Source: an uncultured Methylophaga sp.
Lineage (GTDB): Bacteria; Pseudomonadota; Gammaproteobacteria; Nitrosococcales; Methylophagaceae
Length of the DNA: 64,000 nucleotides
Reading direction: 5' to 3'
Assembly (NCBI RefSeq): GCF_947259025.1
Contig: NZ_CAMYKO010000008.1
Span: forward strand, 25,179 to 89,178
A program made the translations under genes and the position numbers. This document shows positions 54,854 to 64,000 of this stretch, piece after piece. The notes beneath the pieces were generated by a model, which searched no databases, was not told where the DNA came from, and saw nothing but the letters and a program-made list of their open reading frames with translations. Position 1 is the stretch's first letter, and the number at the start of each line of letters is the position of its first letter.

Positions 54854-57800
54854 ATGGCTACACAAATTGGAATTGTTAAAACATTAACCGGTGAAGTCAC
54901 CGCCACTGCTGCTGACGGTTCAATCAGAACCCTGCAAGTAGGTGATATGGTTTATGCCAACGAGCTTATCTCCACTGGCCAGGCTGGCGCAGTGGAAATT
55001 GAATTTGCGGATGGCAGCATCATGGATCTGGGCAGAAGCTCCCAGGCCATGCTCGACAGTGCCGTGTTCGATCCCTCATCAGCCGTGGCGGATGCCTCTG
55101 AAGAAGATGTCCCCGATGACGTCGCCGCTATCCAGCAGGCCTTACTTGAAGGCGAAGACCCCACAGAAGCCGGTGAAGCTACCGCCGCGGGTGCCGGTGT
55201 TGAAGGTGGTAACGAAGGTCATGAAGCTGTCTTTGTCGACTACCTGAACCCTGAAGTCACTCCCGACGCCGGTTTCGAAACTATTGGCGTCAACAGCGAA
55301 ATTGATGACGTTGAAGATGAACAACTGCTGGATGGCGTTCCAACAGCAGGTTTGACCGTTGTCACTCTGGATGAAGATGAACTGGTCGAAGGCGGCTCAG
55401 TGGATTTGGGTACGGCTGGTAACGAATTCCTGAACTTCCTGAATGGTCAGGGCATCAGTGCCTTTACCTTTGACTCTCCTAACGGTGTTGGCGATGAGCG
55501 CCCTGAAGTGGGTGATGACCCTGCAGATGGTTATTTCCTGAGCGGTTCCCTTGTCGCAGCTTACGGCCTGGATGGCCCCAACGAAGATGACCCTATCAGC
55601 TTCAATGCTGTTACCGGTTCAGATGTGACTGACAGCAACGGCAACCCTGTCACATCGGAAGGCCAACAAGTTAAATACTGGGTCTCTGCCGATGGCCTGA
55701 CTGTCATTGGTTACATCGCTGGTGATTCCGACCAGTCAGAGCAGCCTACTGCGCAAGCGAAGAGTCTGCAATCAGCTAATTATGACGGCTGTGAAGGTCC
55801 AGGCGAAGATTACCCTGAACTCGCGGAAATCATTTTCACCGCTCAACTAACACCTACTGAAGAAGGTGGCAGCTTCCTGGTGGGTATTTTTGGTCAATTC
55901 GACCATGCTGAACCTGATTACGCCAACGGTGAATTTGTATTTGAAGACAACCTGTTGCTGAACCTTGGTTTCACCATCACTGATGCTGACGGTGATAGCA
56001 CCACTGGCACGCTGCAACTGGATGTTGATGACGACAGTCCGGTTCGCGCAGGTGAAGGCGAACAACTGGCTACCCAAACCGGCACAGTCACGGAAGATGG
56101 TCTGTCATTTGACGATGACGATCTGTCTGAAGGTAACCCCAACAATGCTGTCGCTATGACAGTTACCTCCGGAGGCAGTGATGCCGACCAGTCTGACATT
56201 GAGAGTTTCCTCGGTTTGTCAGCCGGTGCCCTGGAGCCTGCAGTTGATAGCAATGGTGGTTCCGGTAATGCCACCAATGGCTCTGCATCTAAATCAACCT
56301 TGAATGCTGAAGCGGGTGACATCATCAGCTTCAACTGGTCATTTGATAACAATGACGGCGGTTCATTCAATGATTTTGCTTTCGTTGTTATCAACGGTGA
56401 AGTTTTCGAGCTTGCTGACAGTAATGGTGGCGACCTGGCGTCAAACCCGTTTACTTATGAAGTGACTGCAGACGGTGTTATCAGCATCGGATTTGGTCAA
56501 ATGAACGTGGGTGATCAGATTGTTGACTCCAGCCTGACTGTTTCAGACCTGACCCTGAATGGCAGCCCAGTGAATGGTGGCTTTGATGGCTCACTGACTG
56601 GCTGGGATACACTTGGAAACGTCTCCGACAATGACAGTCTGGTCAATTCTGATGTTACCTCTGGCAACCTCAACACAGTCGTCAATATGGGCGCTGATGG
56701 CCCCGGTAGTTTTGGACTGCTGCAAGCTTCTGAAAATGAAGCTGAGCAAGCATTGTTCCAAGCGGGTATGGACTCTCTGCCAACGCTGTCATCGAAAGGC
56801 GAAGCCGTCAGCTACAGCGTCATGATGGATGGTAGTGACTCAGTTCTGGTCGCTACCGCTGGCGAAGGTGACGATGCTCGTGAAGTCTTTACCTTAACCA
56901 TTGATTCTGATGGCCAATGGACATTTGACCTGAACGACCAGCTGGATCATGTTGCTGGCGAGACTGCAGAAGAAAACTTCAGCTTGATCACGCTGGACGA
57001 AAACGGAGAACCAAACGGTTCTGTTGACAGCATCGACTTTACTCAACTGCTGCAAATCCGTGACTTTGATGGCGACCAACTCATCATCACTGAAGATGAT
57101 GCCGGCATGCTGTCTATCTCTATCCAGGATGATATTCCAGTGGCCACTGGCGAAACTGTGAATGTCAGTGTCGATGAAGACGATATCGTCACCGATAACT
57201 CAACAGGTAATGACCCATTTGACAATGCAGATGATGGTTCTTACACCGGTGAGCCAGTCACCATCTTTGGCTACACCACTGACTTTTTCAATATCTTCAA
57301 TGGCGGTGGTCCTGCAACTACGACTGGCTCAGTGTCTTCTCTGGTTAGCTTTGGTGCTGATGAAACAGGCACTTTCAGTCTGGGTGATAATTTTGCGGCA
57401 CTTGAAGGTCAGGGTCTGACCTCAAAAGGTGATGAACTGAGCTTTGAAGTGAACGGCGATACGCTGATTGCTTCTGCTGATGGTCGCGCCGTCTTTACCC
57501 TGGAACTGGCTGATAATGGTGACTTTACCTTCAGCCTCTACGATCAGATCGATCATGCCGCGGGTAACGGCGAAAACAACCTGCCACTGGATTTGTCATC
57601 AGTGATTCAGGCCACTGACAGTGATAACGATACCATCACGCTTGAAAATGGCTTTGTGATTGATGTTACTGACGACATTCCTGAACAAGCTGGCGTGTTG
57701 CCAGATATTGGTATTGTTGAGGAAGAAGCGCTGCCTGCGGGTAATCAAGAAGAAAATGACGGCTCCATCTTCGGCTATCCTGTTGATGGCTGGCCTGACA

Positions 57801-60800
57801 CTGCTGTCGCGACAGGCTCACTGCAGGATCAGGTATCCGTCGGTGCAGATGAAAATGTGACCTTTGCATTTGCTGCGGATCTGTCAGGTCTGCCTGAGCT
57901 CACATCAAATGGTCTGCCAGTCAGTTATGAGGTCAACGGGGATACCCTGACAGCTTCTACGGAGGCTGGTGAAGTATTCACGCTGACGCTTAACAGTGAA
58001 GGTGATTACGTCTTTACGCTGACTGGTGCCCTTGATCATGACGCTGGCCAGGGTGAAAACCTTGAGGTTATTAACTTCTCTTCAATTATTGAAGCGACTG
58101 ACTTTGATGGCGACACCATCACGCTGGATAATGACTTTTATATCAAGATCGTTGATGACATGCCTGTTGCGACAGGAGAGAGCGTCAGCGTTACTGTGGA
58201 TGAAGATGATATCCAGACTGACAACTCTTCTGGTAATGACTCATTCGATAATGACAGCGATGGCTCTTACACCGGTGAGCCGGTCACTGTCTTCGGTTAC
58301 ACCACTGACTTTTTCAATATTTTCAATGGTGGCGGCCCTGCGACTACATCAGGCTCCGTTGCTACTCTGGTCAGTTTCGGTGCAGATGAAAACGGCACCT
58401 TCAGCCTGGGTAATGATTTTGCTGCGCTTGAAGGTCAGAACCTGACCTCTAAGGGTGATGAGCTGAGCTTTGAAGTAAACGGCGATACGCTGGTTGCCTC
58501 TGCAGACGGCCGTGCGGTATTTACGCTCGAACTGGATGACAACGGTGACTTCACTTTCAGTCTTTATGATCAACTGGACCATGCTACTGGTGATGGTGAA
58601 AACAATCTGCCACTCGACCTGTCTTCAGTGATTCAGGCAACAGACAGTGACCTTGACACCATTACGCTGGATTCCGGCTTCACTATCGACGTCACCGATG
58701 ATGTACCTGAATACGCCGGTGGCCCTGATCTCGGCATCGTTGAAGAAGAAGCTTTACCAGCAGGTAATCAGGAAGAAAACGATGGTTCATTCTTTGGTAT
58801 TCCGCTGGACGGCTGGCCTGATACTGCTGTTGCGACAGGTTCGCTGCAGGATCAGGTATCCGTAGGTGCCGATGATGATGCCACGTTCTCACTGTCTGGT
58901 GATTACACCTCTCTGATTGCACAAAACCTGACCTCAAATGATGTCCCTGTCACCTATCAACTGGACGGTGACACCCTGACGGCATCAGCAGGTCAAACAC
59001 CCGTATTCACCCTGACGCTGTCAAGCAACGGTGATTACATCTTCACGCTGATGGGTCCACTGGATCACCCTGAGAGCTATGTTGAAGAAAACCCGCTGGT
59101 TATTGACCTGTCTGGTGTGGTGATTGCGGAAGACTTCGATGGCGATGCCATCACCCTGAACAACGACTTGTTCATTAAAATTATCGATGACTCACCAGAG
59201 GTTGCTGAAAACGCCGTTGTGGGTCTTGATGATGATGCACTGGCAGGCGGCAACCCTGGTGGTACCGGGGATGATGCTAATGCTGTGAATGTCACTGGCA
59301 CACTGTCGCACAGCTTCGGTGCTGATGGCGGCAGCATCAGCTGGCAAACATCAGGTGCGCCAAGTGGTTTCACCTACGAAGCCAGCGGTGACGACCTGCT
59401 TATTAAACAAGGCAGTGAAACAGTTCTCACACTGAGTCTGAATCCAGAAACTGGTGAGTACTCAGTGACCCAGAACGCGCCAATCAAGCACCAGGATGAT
59501 GGTAACAACGATGAAAACAATCAGTTGTTCAACGTCGGTTACCTGGTCACTGATAATGATGACGACACAGCTACCGGGTCACTGCAAATCAATGTTGATG
59601 ACGACACGCCGACTGTAGAACCTTATGAAGTCAACACCATGCGTATCATCAGCGATGATGACACGGTAGATGGCCTCAATGGCAACCCGGGTGAAGGCAG
59701 CAACACAAACGATGGTGCTGGTACAGACAGCAAAGAGTACAACCAGAGCAAAACGCTGCAATTCTCTGCAGGCGCTGATGGCGGTACGGTTGCCTGGAAC
59801 GTAGATAACAGCTCTGTCGATGATGCAACTGCTGGCATCAGCTTTAGCGTGAATGGTGATGGTTCACTGATCATCACCCAGATGCAAAATGGTGTGCCGG
59901 TGGAAGTGGCTGAGATCACGCTGGATGCCAATACCGGTGATTACAACTACACCCAGACCAGCAACGTATTGCACACCCCTGGTGACAATGAAAATGAAGC
60001 CGCGTTTACACTGGGCTTCACTGTAACCGATGGTGACGGCGATACGGCTGATGGTTACCTGACACTGCTGATCGATGATGACACACCGGTTGTCACCAGC
60101 CAGCAACTGAATCTGCTGACCGAGTCTTTTGAAGACTTTGCGCCAGACCTGTCTGGTAATAACTGGACTGTTGTCGGTGAAGGCGGCGGTACCATCATTG
60201 GTAACAACGGTATCGAGTGGACGGTTAACGGCGCCGGTATTGAAATTCAATCCGGTAATGTCGGTGGTGCCAGTGCTTCAGATGGCGATGTCCATGCTGA
60301 ACTGGACGCGCATGACAGCAACGGTGACGGTGGTTCAACACTGACCAAACTGTCTACCGAAGTTGACTTGCCTACTGCTGACGCGACTCTGAGCTTTGAC
60401 TTCCAGCCACGTCCAAGTGATGTCGATGGCAGTGACATGACAGTCTCACTGGGTGGTCAGGAAGTGACTATTAACGTTGATGGTAGCGGTGTGATTGATT
60501 TCGGTACGCTGCCAAGCGGCGTTTCTGCCTCTCAATCAAGCAGCGCAGGAGGCTGGACCACTATCACCCTGAGCTTCACTGGTCTGGATACCAACAGTGC
60601 ACAAACATTGAGCTTTGAAGGTGTTGGTTCAGAAAACACCCTGGGTGCTTTCATTGATAACATCAGCCTGAATGCGGTTGCCAACCTGACCGTCGATGAA
60701 TCTGCGCTGGCTGATGGAAGCGGTGAGGCCGGTGCTTCAACAACCGCATCTTATGACTTCAGTGGCTTCTTCACCGGTGGGTTCGGTGCTGACGGCCCTG

Positions 60801-63800
60801 CAGGCACAGACAGCGAGAGCTACGCACTGAACCTGAATGGTGTGGACGTGGGCTCTGGACTGTTTGTTGTTGATAACGCAGACACATCCAGCACCGATGG
60901 TGATGGCTTTGGTCAGGGGGAAGAAATCCTCTTGAATCAGGACGGCAATCAAATCGTCGGTTCTGCTGGTGGTGTGGATTACTTCACTATCAGTGTTAAT
61001 GACGATGGCGAAGTCACTCTGACTCAGCTGGAAAATATCTGGCACGCCGACACCACTAACCCTGATGACAGTCAGTCAATGGTGCTGGATGCCGAGCTGC
61101 TGACGTTGGTCAAAACCATCACTGATGCTGACCAGGATAGTGCTGAAGCAACCCTGGATCTGGGTGGTGTTAACTTCAACTTTGAAGATGACGCCCCAGC
61201 CATCGAAGCGCAGCAACCTGCACAGCCATACCTGCTGACGATTGCCAATGAGGGCGGTGATGCCGGCTACAACAACACCTATGGTTACTTTATCAAGGGT
61301 GAAAACGGTGAGCCGGTCAGCGGTGAAATTATCTGGGCGAATGTTAAAGATAATGAGTCTGGTGAAGTCACGGTTGAAGTCACTGACCCATCCGATATCG
61401 GCTTCTTTATCATCCCTGATGGTGATGATCTCAATGACCTGAATAATGGTGATGCAGTCACTTTCGAACAGGATGGTGACGGCAACTGGCAGGTTGTGCT
61501 GGATGGCGAACCATTAACTGGACAAGGTACCAATGTCCTGTTCAATGATGCAGCCCTAAATCAAGACGGTGCTCAAGCTGTGGAAGATAACGCTGCAGCC
61601 GGCAATCAAAACTGGGAAGACATCATTGGCGGTGACAACGACTTCAATGACGTCAACATCAATGTCAGCATCAGCCAGCTGGGTGCTATCACTGTCGATG
61701 AAACTGATATCGGCAACGGCGACCCAAGCAATGCAACAGCAACGCTGAACCTGTCTGGCAGCTTCACTGCTGACTTTGGTGCAGACGGTGAAGGTGATGT
61801 TGATTACGGTCTGTCCGTTGATACCGACGTCAACACCGGTCTGATTGATACGCAAAGCGGTGAAGAAGTTCTGCTGCGCGTTGTCGATGGTGAAGTCGAA
61901 GGCTATATCAACGATGGCTCGGATCAGGTGGTCTTTACCGTGACCGTCGACAGTGACGGTGAAGTGACCCTGACACAGCTTCGTGCCGTTGAACATGATG
62001 ATGCGACTGACCCGGATGAAGCCAACTCTCCGGCAACCATCAATGCCGGTGCTATTTCACTGGGTGCCACAGTCACTGATGCCGATGGCGACAGTGCTGA
62101 TGCCAGCCTGGACCTCGGTGTTCTGTTTGCCTTTGAAGATGATGGTCCGGTTGCTGTTGATGATGCAGACTCTGTTGTTGATGGTCTGGCTGAAGGTAAC
62201 GTACTCACTGCAGCTAGCACAGATGGCGAATCTGGTGCAGACAGCTTTGGCGCCGATGGCCCTGGCAGTGTCACCTCAGTCACATTCGGTAACACCACCT
62301 ATGACGTGCCATCAGAAGGTTCAGTCGACATTGATGGTGACTTTGGTACCCTGACTCTGCACGCTGACGGTAGTTATGAGTACAACGTCAACTCAGAAAA
62401 CGTGCCACAGAACACCGAAACAGTGGAAGGCTGGGTTGCGACCGACAGTAACATGACGGCCTTCAATCTGGGTGAGTCGTTCCTGGATGCTGATGGCAAG
62501 TTCAGCGATTCTGGCAACGGTACTGTGACCAGCGGCGGTAACACGCAAGGCTTTGGTGTTGCCGGTACGTCAGGTGCCAACACCTCTGTGCCTGAGCAAG
62601 TGAACCAGTCTGGTAGCCAAAGCGAAGCACTGGCATTCAAATTTACCGGTGATGTCACTTCTGCCACAGTTCAGTTCTCGAACCTGTTCAATAACGAGAA
62701 CGGTGGCGAAGCGATGCGCTGGCATGCGTTTGATGCTGATGGTAACCGTATCGATAGCGGTATCGTCAGTGATAACGATGCGTCAGACCCATACGCTGGT
62801 GATACAACTGTCAACTACTCCAGCGATAACGAAGGGTCTTTTACCATCAGCGATATTGGCGCATTCAGCACCCTGGTGTTTGAAGGTGTGCCTTACAGCA
62901 ACGATGGCAGCGATGGTGCTGATGACTCAGACTTCTTTGTCAATATCACTTCTTATGACGTATTTGGCACCGAGTCGAACCAGTATCAGGATCAGTTCAC
63001 CTATGAAATCACTGATGCCGATGGTGACAGTGACTCAGCCACGCTGACCGTTAATGGCCAGTCTGAGCCTGAACAAGGCGAGTTGGATGCCATTGCCCCT
63101 GTTGCTGCAGATAACACCTACCAGGTAGATGGTGAAACCAGTGGCAATATCATCACTGATGACGATGATAATGGCGGTGCTGAAACAGGTCGTGATTATG
63201 ACAACGATACGCCTGTCATTAACCTGTCGATCAACTCAGTCATCGTGAATGGTGTCGAAACCGAGGTAACCGCTGATAACACCGTGATCGGTCTCGAAAA
63301 CGGTACGCTGGTCATTAACCTAGATGGTAGCTACACCTATACACCTGCTCAGGATGCTGACGGTGGTGATGAGTTTGAATACACCCTGGTTGATCCCGAT
63401 GGTGAAGTCAGTGAGCCTGCTACAGTCACGCTGCTTGAGCCTTTGGTGTCTGATGTGGTGACGCTGGGCGATGTCACTGTCAATGAAGGTGACGGTACAG
63501 CGACCATTACCGGTAGTGTTGAAAACGCGGTGACAGGAAGCCCGTTGGTTATTACGCTGAACAACGGGGCGACCATTACTATTGATGTCGGTGAAACAAG
63601 CGGTGCATCGACACCGTTCCCGGTGCAAGGTGATGATCCATACATCGACGGTGAAACCATCACTCTCAGTGTCACCGGTACCGATGGCGGAAATTACTCA
63701 TCGCTGGATACCTTGGATACCTCGACCGTGACAGTCAATGACACTATTGATGATGTCACCGTGGTTCTGAGCGCAACTAGTTCCACAAGCGAAGATGGCG

Positions 63801-64000
63801 GTAGCATTACCTACACTGCCAGCCTGGTTGATGGTGATAACAATCCGGTTACCACTAACAATGCGATTACCGTGACGCTGGCGAACGGTGAATCAATAAC
63901 CATTGATGCTGGTGATAGCAGTGGTGATTCAGCGCCGGTTGCTGTTAATCAAGACGATCTGGTGCTTGAAACCGATAGTATCGATAACAACATCACCGGC
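54854..64000 (+). CDS. Giant LapA-type repeat adhesin, N-terminal part (partial, runs off window)
   Basis: The frame is open from the ATG at 54854 to the window edge: 3,049 codons with no stop. GGGAG lies about 8 bases before the ATG. Residues 1-~125 form a LapA-like retention module (TQIGIVKTLTGEVTATAADG) with the motif TAAG at 110-113 (55181-55192), the type of site LapG proteases cut to release the adhesin. Then come T1SS-143/DUF5801-like repeats (~56000-60100), a carbohydrate- or lectin-like insert (~60120-60690), a DUF4114-like domain ending in WEDIIGGDNDFNDVNINV (~61260-61660), cadherin/VCBS-like units (~62160-62400 and ~63110-63440), and Ig-like repeats from ~63450. It is very acidic and Asp-rich, with many calcium-binding-like DxDGD turns. 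It would be exported by type I secretion, whose genes are not in view. Confidence 0.9.
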   Translation, partial: MATQIGIVKTLTGEVTATAADGSIRTLQVGDMVYANELISTGQAGAVEIEFADGSIMDLGRSSQAMLDSAVFDPSSAVADASEEDVPDDVAAIQQALLEGEDPTEAGEATAAGAGVEGGNEGHEAVFVDYLNPEVTPDAGFETIGVNSEIDDVEDEQLLDGVPTAGLTVVTLDEDELVEGGSVDLGTAGNEFLNFLNGQGISAFTFDSPNGVGDERPEVGDDPADGYFLSGSLVAAYGLDGPNEDDPISFNAVTGSDVTDSNGNPVTSEGQQVKYWVSADGLTVIGYIAGDSDQSEQPTAQAKSLQSANYDGCEGPGEDYPELAEIIFTAQLTPTEEGGSFLVGIFGQFDHAEPDYANGEFVFEDNLLLNLGFTITDADGDSTTGTLQLDVDDDSPVRAGEGEQLATQTGTVTEDGLSFDDDDLSEGNPNNAVAMTVTSGGSDADQSDIESFLGLSAGALEPAVDSNGGSGNATNGSASKSTLNAEAGDIISFNWSFDNNDGGSFNDFAFVVINGEVFELADSNGGDLASNPFTYEVTADGVISIGFGQMNVGDQIVDSSLTVSDLTLNGSPVNGGFDGSLTGWDTLGNVSDNDSLVNSDVTSGNLNTVVNMGADGPGSFGLLQASENEAEQALFQAGMDSLPTLSSKGEAVSYSVMMDGSDSVLVATAGEGDDAREVFTLTIDSDGQWTFDLNDQLDHVAGETAEENFSLITLDENGEPNGSVDSIDFTQLLQIRDFDGDQLIITEDDAGMLSISIQDDIPVATGETVNVSVDEDDIVTDNSTGNDPFDNADDGSYTGEPVTIFGYTTDFFNIFNGGGPATTTGSVSSLVSFGADETGTFSLGDNFAALEGQGLTSKGDELSFEVNGDTLIASADGRAVFTLELADNGDFTFSLYDQIDHAAGNGENNLPLDLSSVIQATDSDNDTITLENGFVIDVTDDIPEQAGVLPDIGIVEEEALPAGNQEENDGSIFGYPVDGWPDTAVATGSLQDQVSVGADENVTFAFAADLSGLPELTSNGLPVSYEVNGDTLTASTEAGEVFTLTLNSEGDYVFTLTGALDHDAGQGENLEVINFSSIIEATDFDGDTITLDNDFYIKIVDDMPVATGESVSVTVDEDDIQTDNSSGNDSFDNDSDGSYTGEPVTVFGYTTDFFNIFNGGGPATTSGSVATLVSFGADENGTFSLGNDFAALEGQNLTSKGDELSFEVNGDTLVASADGRAVFTLELDDNGDFTFSLYDQLDHATGDGENNLPLDLSSVIQATDSDLDTITLDSGFTIDVTDDVPEYAGGPDLGIVEEEALPAGNQEENDGSFFGIPLDGWPDTAVATGSLQDQVSVGADDDATFSLSGDYTSLIAQNLTSNDVPVTYQLDGDTLTASAGQTPVFTLTLSSNGDYIFTLMGPLDHPESYVEENPLVIDLSGVVIAEDFDGDAITLNNDLFIKIIDDSPEVAENAVVGLDDDALAGGNPGGTGDDANAVNVTGTLSHSFGADGGSISWQTSGAPSGFTYEASGDDLLIKQGSETVLTLSLNPETGEYSVTQNAPIKHQDDGNNDENNQLFNVGYLVTDNDDDTATGSLQINVDDDTPTVEPYEVNTMRIISDDDTVDGLNGNPGEGSNTNDGAGTDSKEYNQSKTLQFSAGADGGTVAWNVDNSSVDDATAGISFSVNGDGSLIITQMQNGVPVEVAEITLDANTGDYNYTQTSNVLHTPGDNENEAAFTLGFTVTDGDGDTADGYLTLLIDDDTPVVTSQQLNLLTESFEDFAPDLSGNNWTVVGEGGGTIIGNNGIEWTVNGAGIEIQSGNVGGASASDGDVHAELDAHDSNGDGGSTLTKLSTEVDLPTADATLSFDFQPRPSDVDGSDMTVSLGGQEVTINVDGSGVIDFGTLPSGVSASQSSSAGGWTTITLSFTGLDTNSAQTLSFEGVGSENTLGAFIDNISLNAVANLTVDESALADGSGEAGASTTASYDFSGFFTGGFGADGPAGTDSESYALNLNGVDVGSGLFVVDNADTSSTDGDGFGQGEEILLNQDGNQIVGSAGGVDYFTISVNDDGEVTLTQLENIWHADTTNPDDSQSMVLDAELLTLVKTITDADQDSAEATLDLGGVNFNFEDDAPAIEAQQPAQPYLLTIANEGGDAGYNNTYGYFIKGENGEPVSGEIIWANVKDNESGEVTVEVTDPSDIGFFIIPDGDDLNDLNNGDAVTFEQDGDGNWQVVLDGEPLTGQGTNVLFNDAALNQDGAQAVEDNAAAGNQNWEDIIGGDNDFNDVNINVSISQLGAITVDETDIGNGDPSNATATLNLSGSFTADFGADGEGDVDYGLSVDTDVNTGLIDTQSGEEVLLRVVDGEVEGYINDGSDQVVFTVTVDSDGEVTLTQLRAVEHDDATDPDEANSPATINAGAISLGATVTDADGDSADASLDLGVLFAFEDDGPVAVDDADSVVDGLAEGNVLTAASTDGESGADSFGADGPGSVTSVTFGNTTYDVPSEGSVDIDGDFGTLTLHADGSYEYNVNSENVPQNTETVEGWVATDSNMTAFNLGESFLDADGKFSDSGNGTVTSGGNTQGFGVAGTSGANTSVPEQVNQSGSQSEALAFKFTGDVTSATVQFSNLFNNENGGEAMRWHAFDADGNRIDSGIVSDNDASDPYAGDTTVNYSSDNEGSFTISDIGAFSTLVFEGVPYSNDGSDGADDSDFFVNITSYDVFGTESNQYQDQFTYEITDADGDSDSATLTVNGQSEPEQGELDAIAPVAADNTYQVDGETSGNIITDDDDNGGAETGRDYDNDTPVINLSINSVIVNGVETEVTADNTVIGLENGTLVINLDGSYTYTPAQDADGGDEFEYTLVDPDGEVSEPATVTLLEPLVSDVVTLGDVTVNEGDGTATITGSVENAVTGSPLVITLNNGATITIDVGETSGASTPFPVQGDDPYIDGETITLSVTGTDGGNYSSLDTLDTSTVTVNDTIDDVTVVLSATSSTSEDGGSITYTASLVDGDNNPVTTNNAITVTLANGESITIDAGDSSGDSAPVAVNQDDLVLETDSIDNNITG
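57128..59185 (+). repeat. Tandem duplication of a 1.03 kb unit inside the adhesin
   Basis: Copy 1 is 57128-58153 (1,026 bp, 342 codons) and copy 2 is 58154-59185 (1,032 bp). Each begins with DD(I/M)PVATGE and contains GSYTGEPVT, FGYTTDFFNIFNGGGPATT and IVEEEALPAGNQEENDGS. The first half is nearly identical at protein level between copies; the second half is more diverged. Each unit comprises two T1SS-143-like domains. Confidence 0.88.

Noticed and set aside
57128..59185. CRISPR-like or satellite repeat
   Set aside because: The repeats are long, in frame and coding, with no short spacers; they are adhesin domains.
55918..63675. Series of minus-strand and off-frame open frames within the adhesin
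   Set aside because: They repeat with the same period as the adhesin repeats and are Ser/Thr/Val- or Leu/Arg-rich shadows of Asp/Gly-rich coding; only the frame from 54854 is continuous.

Overview
This 64 kb window reads as one contiguous stretch of a gammaproteobacterial chromosome, with moderate base composition, dense genes and many 1-8 base gene overlaps. Gene neighbourhoods match those known from Pseudomonas-type and related marine gammaproteobacteria: polA / DUF2782 / thrB, coaBC / dut / algC / argB / slmA, rnm(yciV) / yciO with yciB and yciI nearby, and a lipopolysaccharide core block resembling the P. aeruginosa hldE-to-waaF region. A methylotroph-like marine lineage such as Methylophaga is possible, but that is an impression, not a demonstrated assignment. 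I found no rRNA, tRNA, CRISPR array, phage or insertion sequence with a transposase.

Layout. 1-2.4 kb: the end of a DUF2339 membrane protein, a non-coding region with a large imperfect inverted repeat, and an AT-rich orphan membrane protein gene that looks foreign. 2.4-6.6 kb: polA, a DUF2782 protein and homoserine kinase. 6.6-23.2 kb: a lipopolysaccharide inner-core locus. It holds heptose synthesis (hldE, gmhA), heptosyltransferases (waaC, waaF), core kinases (waaP-like, a two-domain kinase, a YrbL-like kinase), glycosyltransferases (waaG and two others), galE, a carbamoyltransferase and an O-antigen ligase. A FAD oxidoreductase and an aldo/keto reductase are embedded in an operon with gmhA. 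A 164 bp element with perfect 20 bp terminal inverted repeats lies between hldE and the aldo/keto reductase and supplies the stop codon of both.

23-39 kb: housekeeping genes (ZIP transporter, pgeF, inositol-phosphatase family, rsmE, prmC, moeB-like E1 enzyme next to a JAMM peptidase, pmbA, BolA, YciI, YciB, rnm, yciO, plsC-like, clpB). A tail-anchored response regulator and a 727-residue PilZ protein are mixed in. clpB has a near-perfect heat-shock (sigma-32) promoter and a strong terminator. 39.6-41 kb: a cyanase and formate/nitrite-family channel pair behind a palindromic sigma-54-like promoter. 41-46 kb: a GGDEF-EAL protein with both catalytic motif sets intact, a short-chain dehydrogenase, a lone CheR and a DUF4126 protein. 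46-54.2 kb: NIF3, YihY, coaBC, dut, membrane-tethered algC, argB and slmA.

54.2 kb to the end: a receiver-domain protein that ends where a LuxR-type DNA-binding domain would be expected, followed by a giant repeat adhesin. The adhesin is open for at least 3,049 codons and runs off the window. It has a LapA-type N-terminal retention module with a TAAG motif, the kind of site cut by LapG proteases, then T1SS-143-like repeats including a 1.03 kb tandem duplication, a DUF4114-like region, cadherin/VCBS-like domains and Ig-like repeats. Together with the GGDEF-EAL and PilZ genes this suggests surface attachment controlled by cyclic di-GMP. The lapD, lapG and type I secretion genes are not in view.
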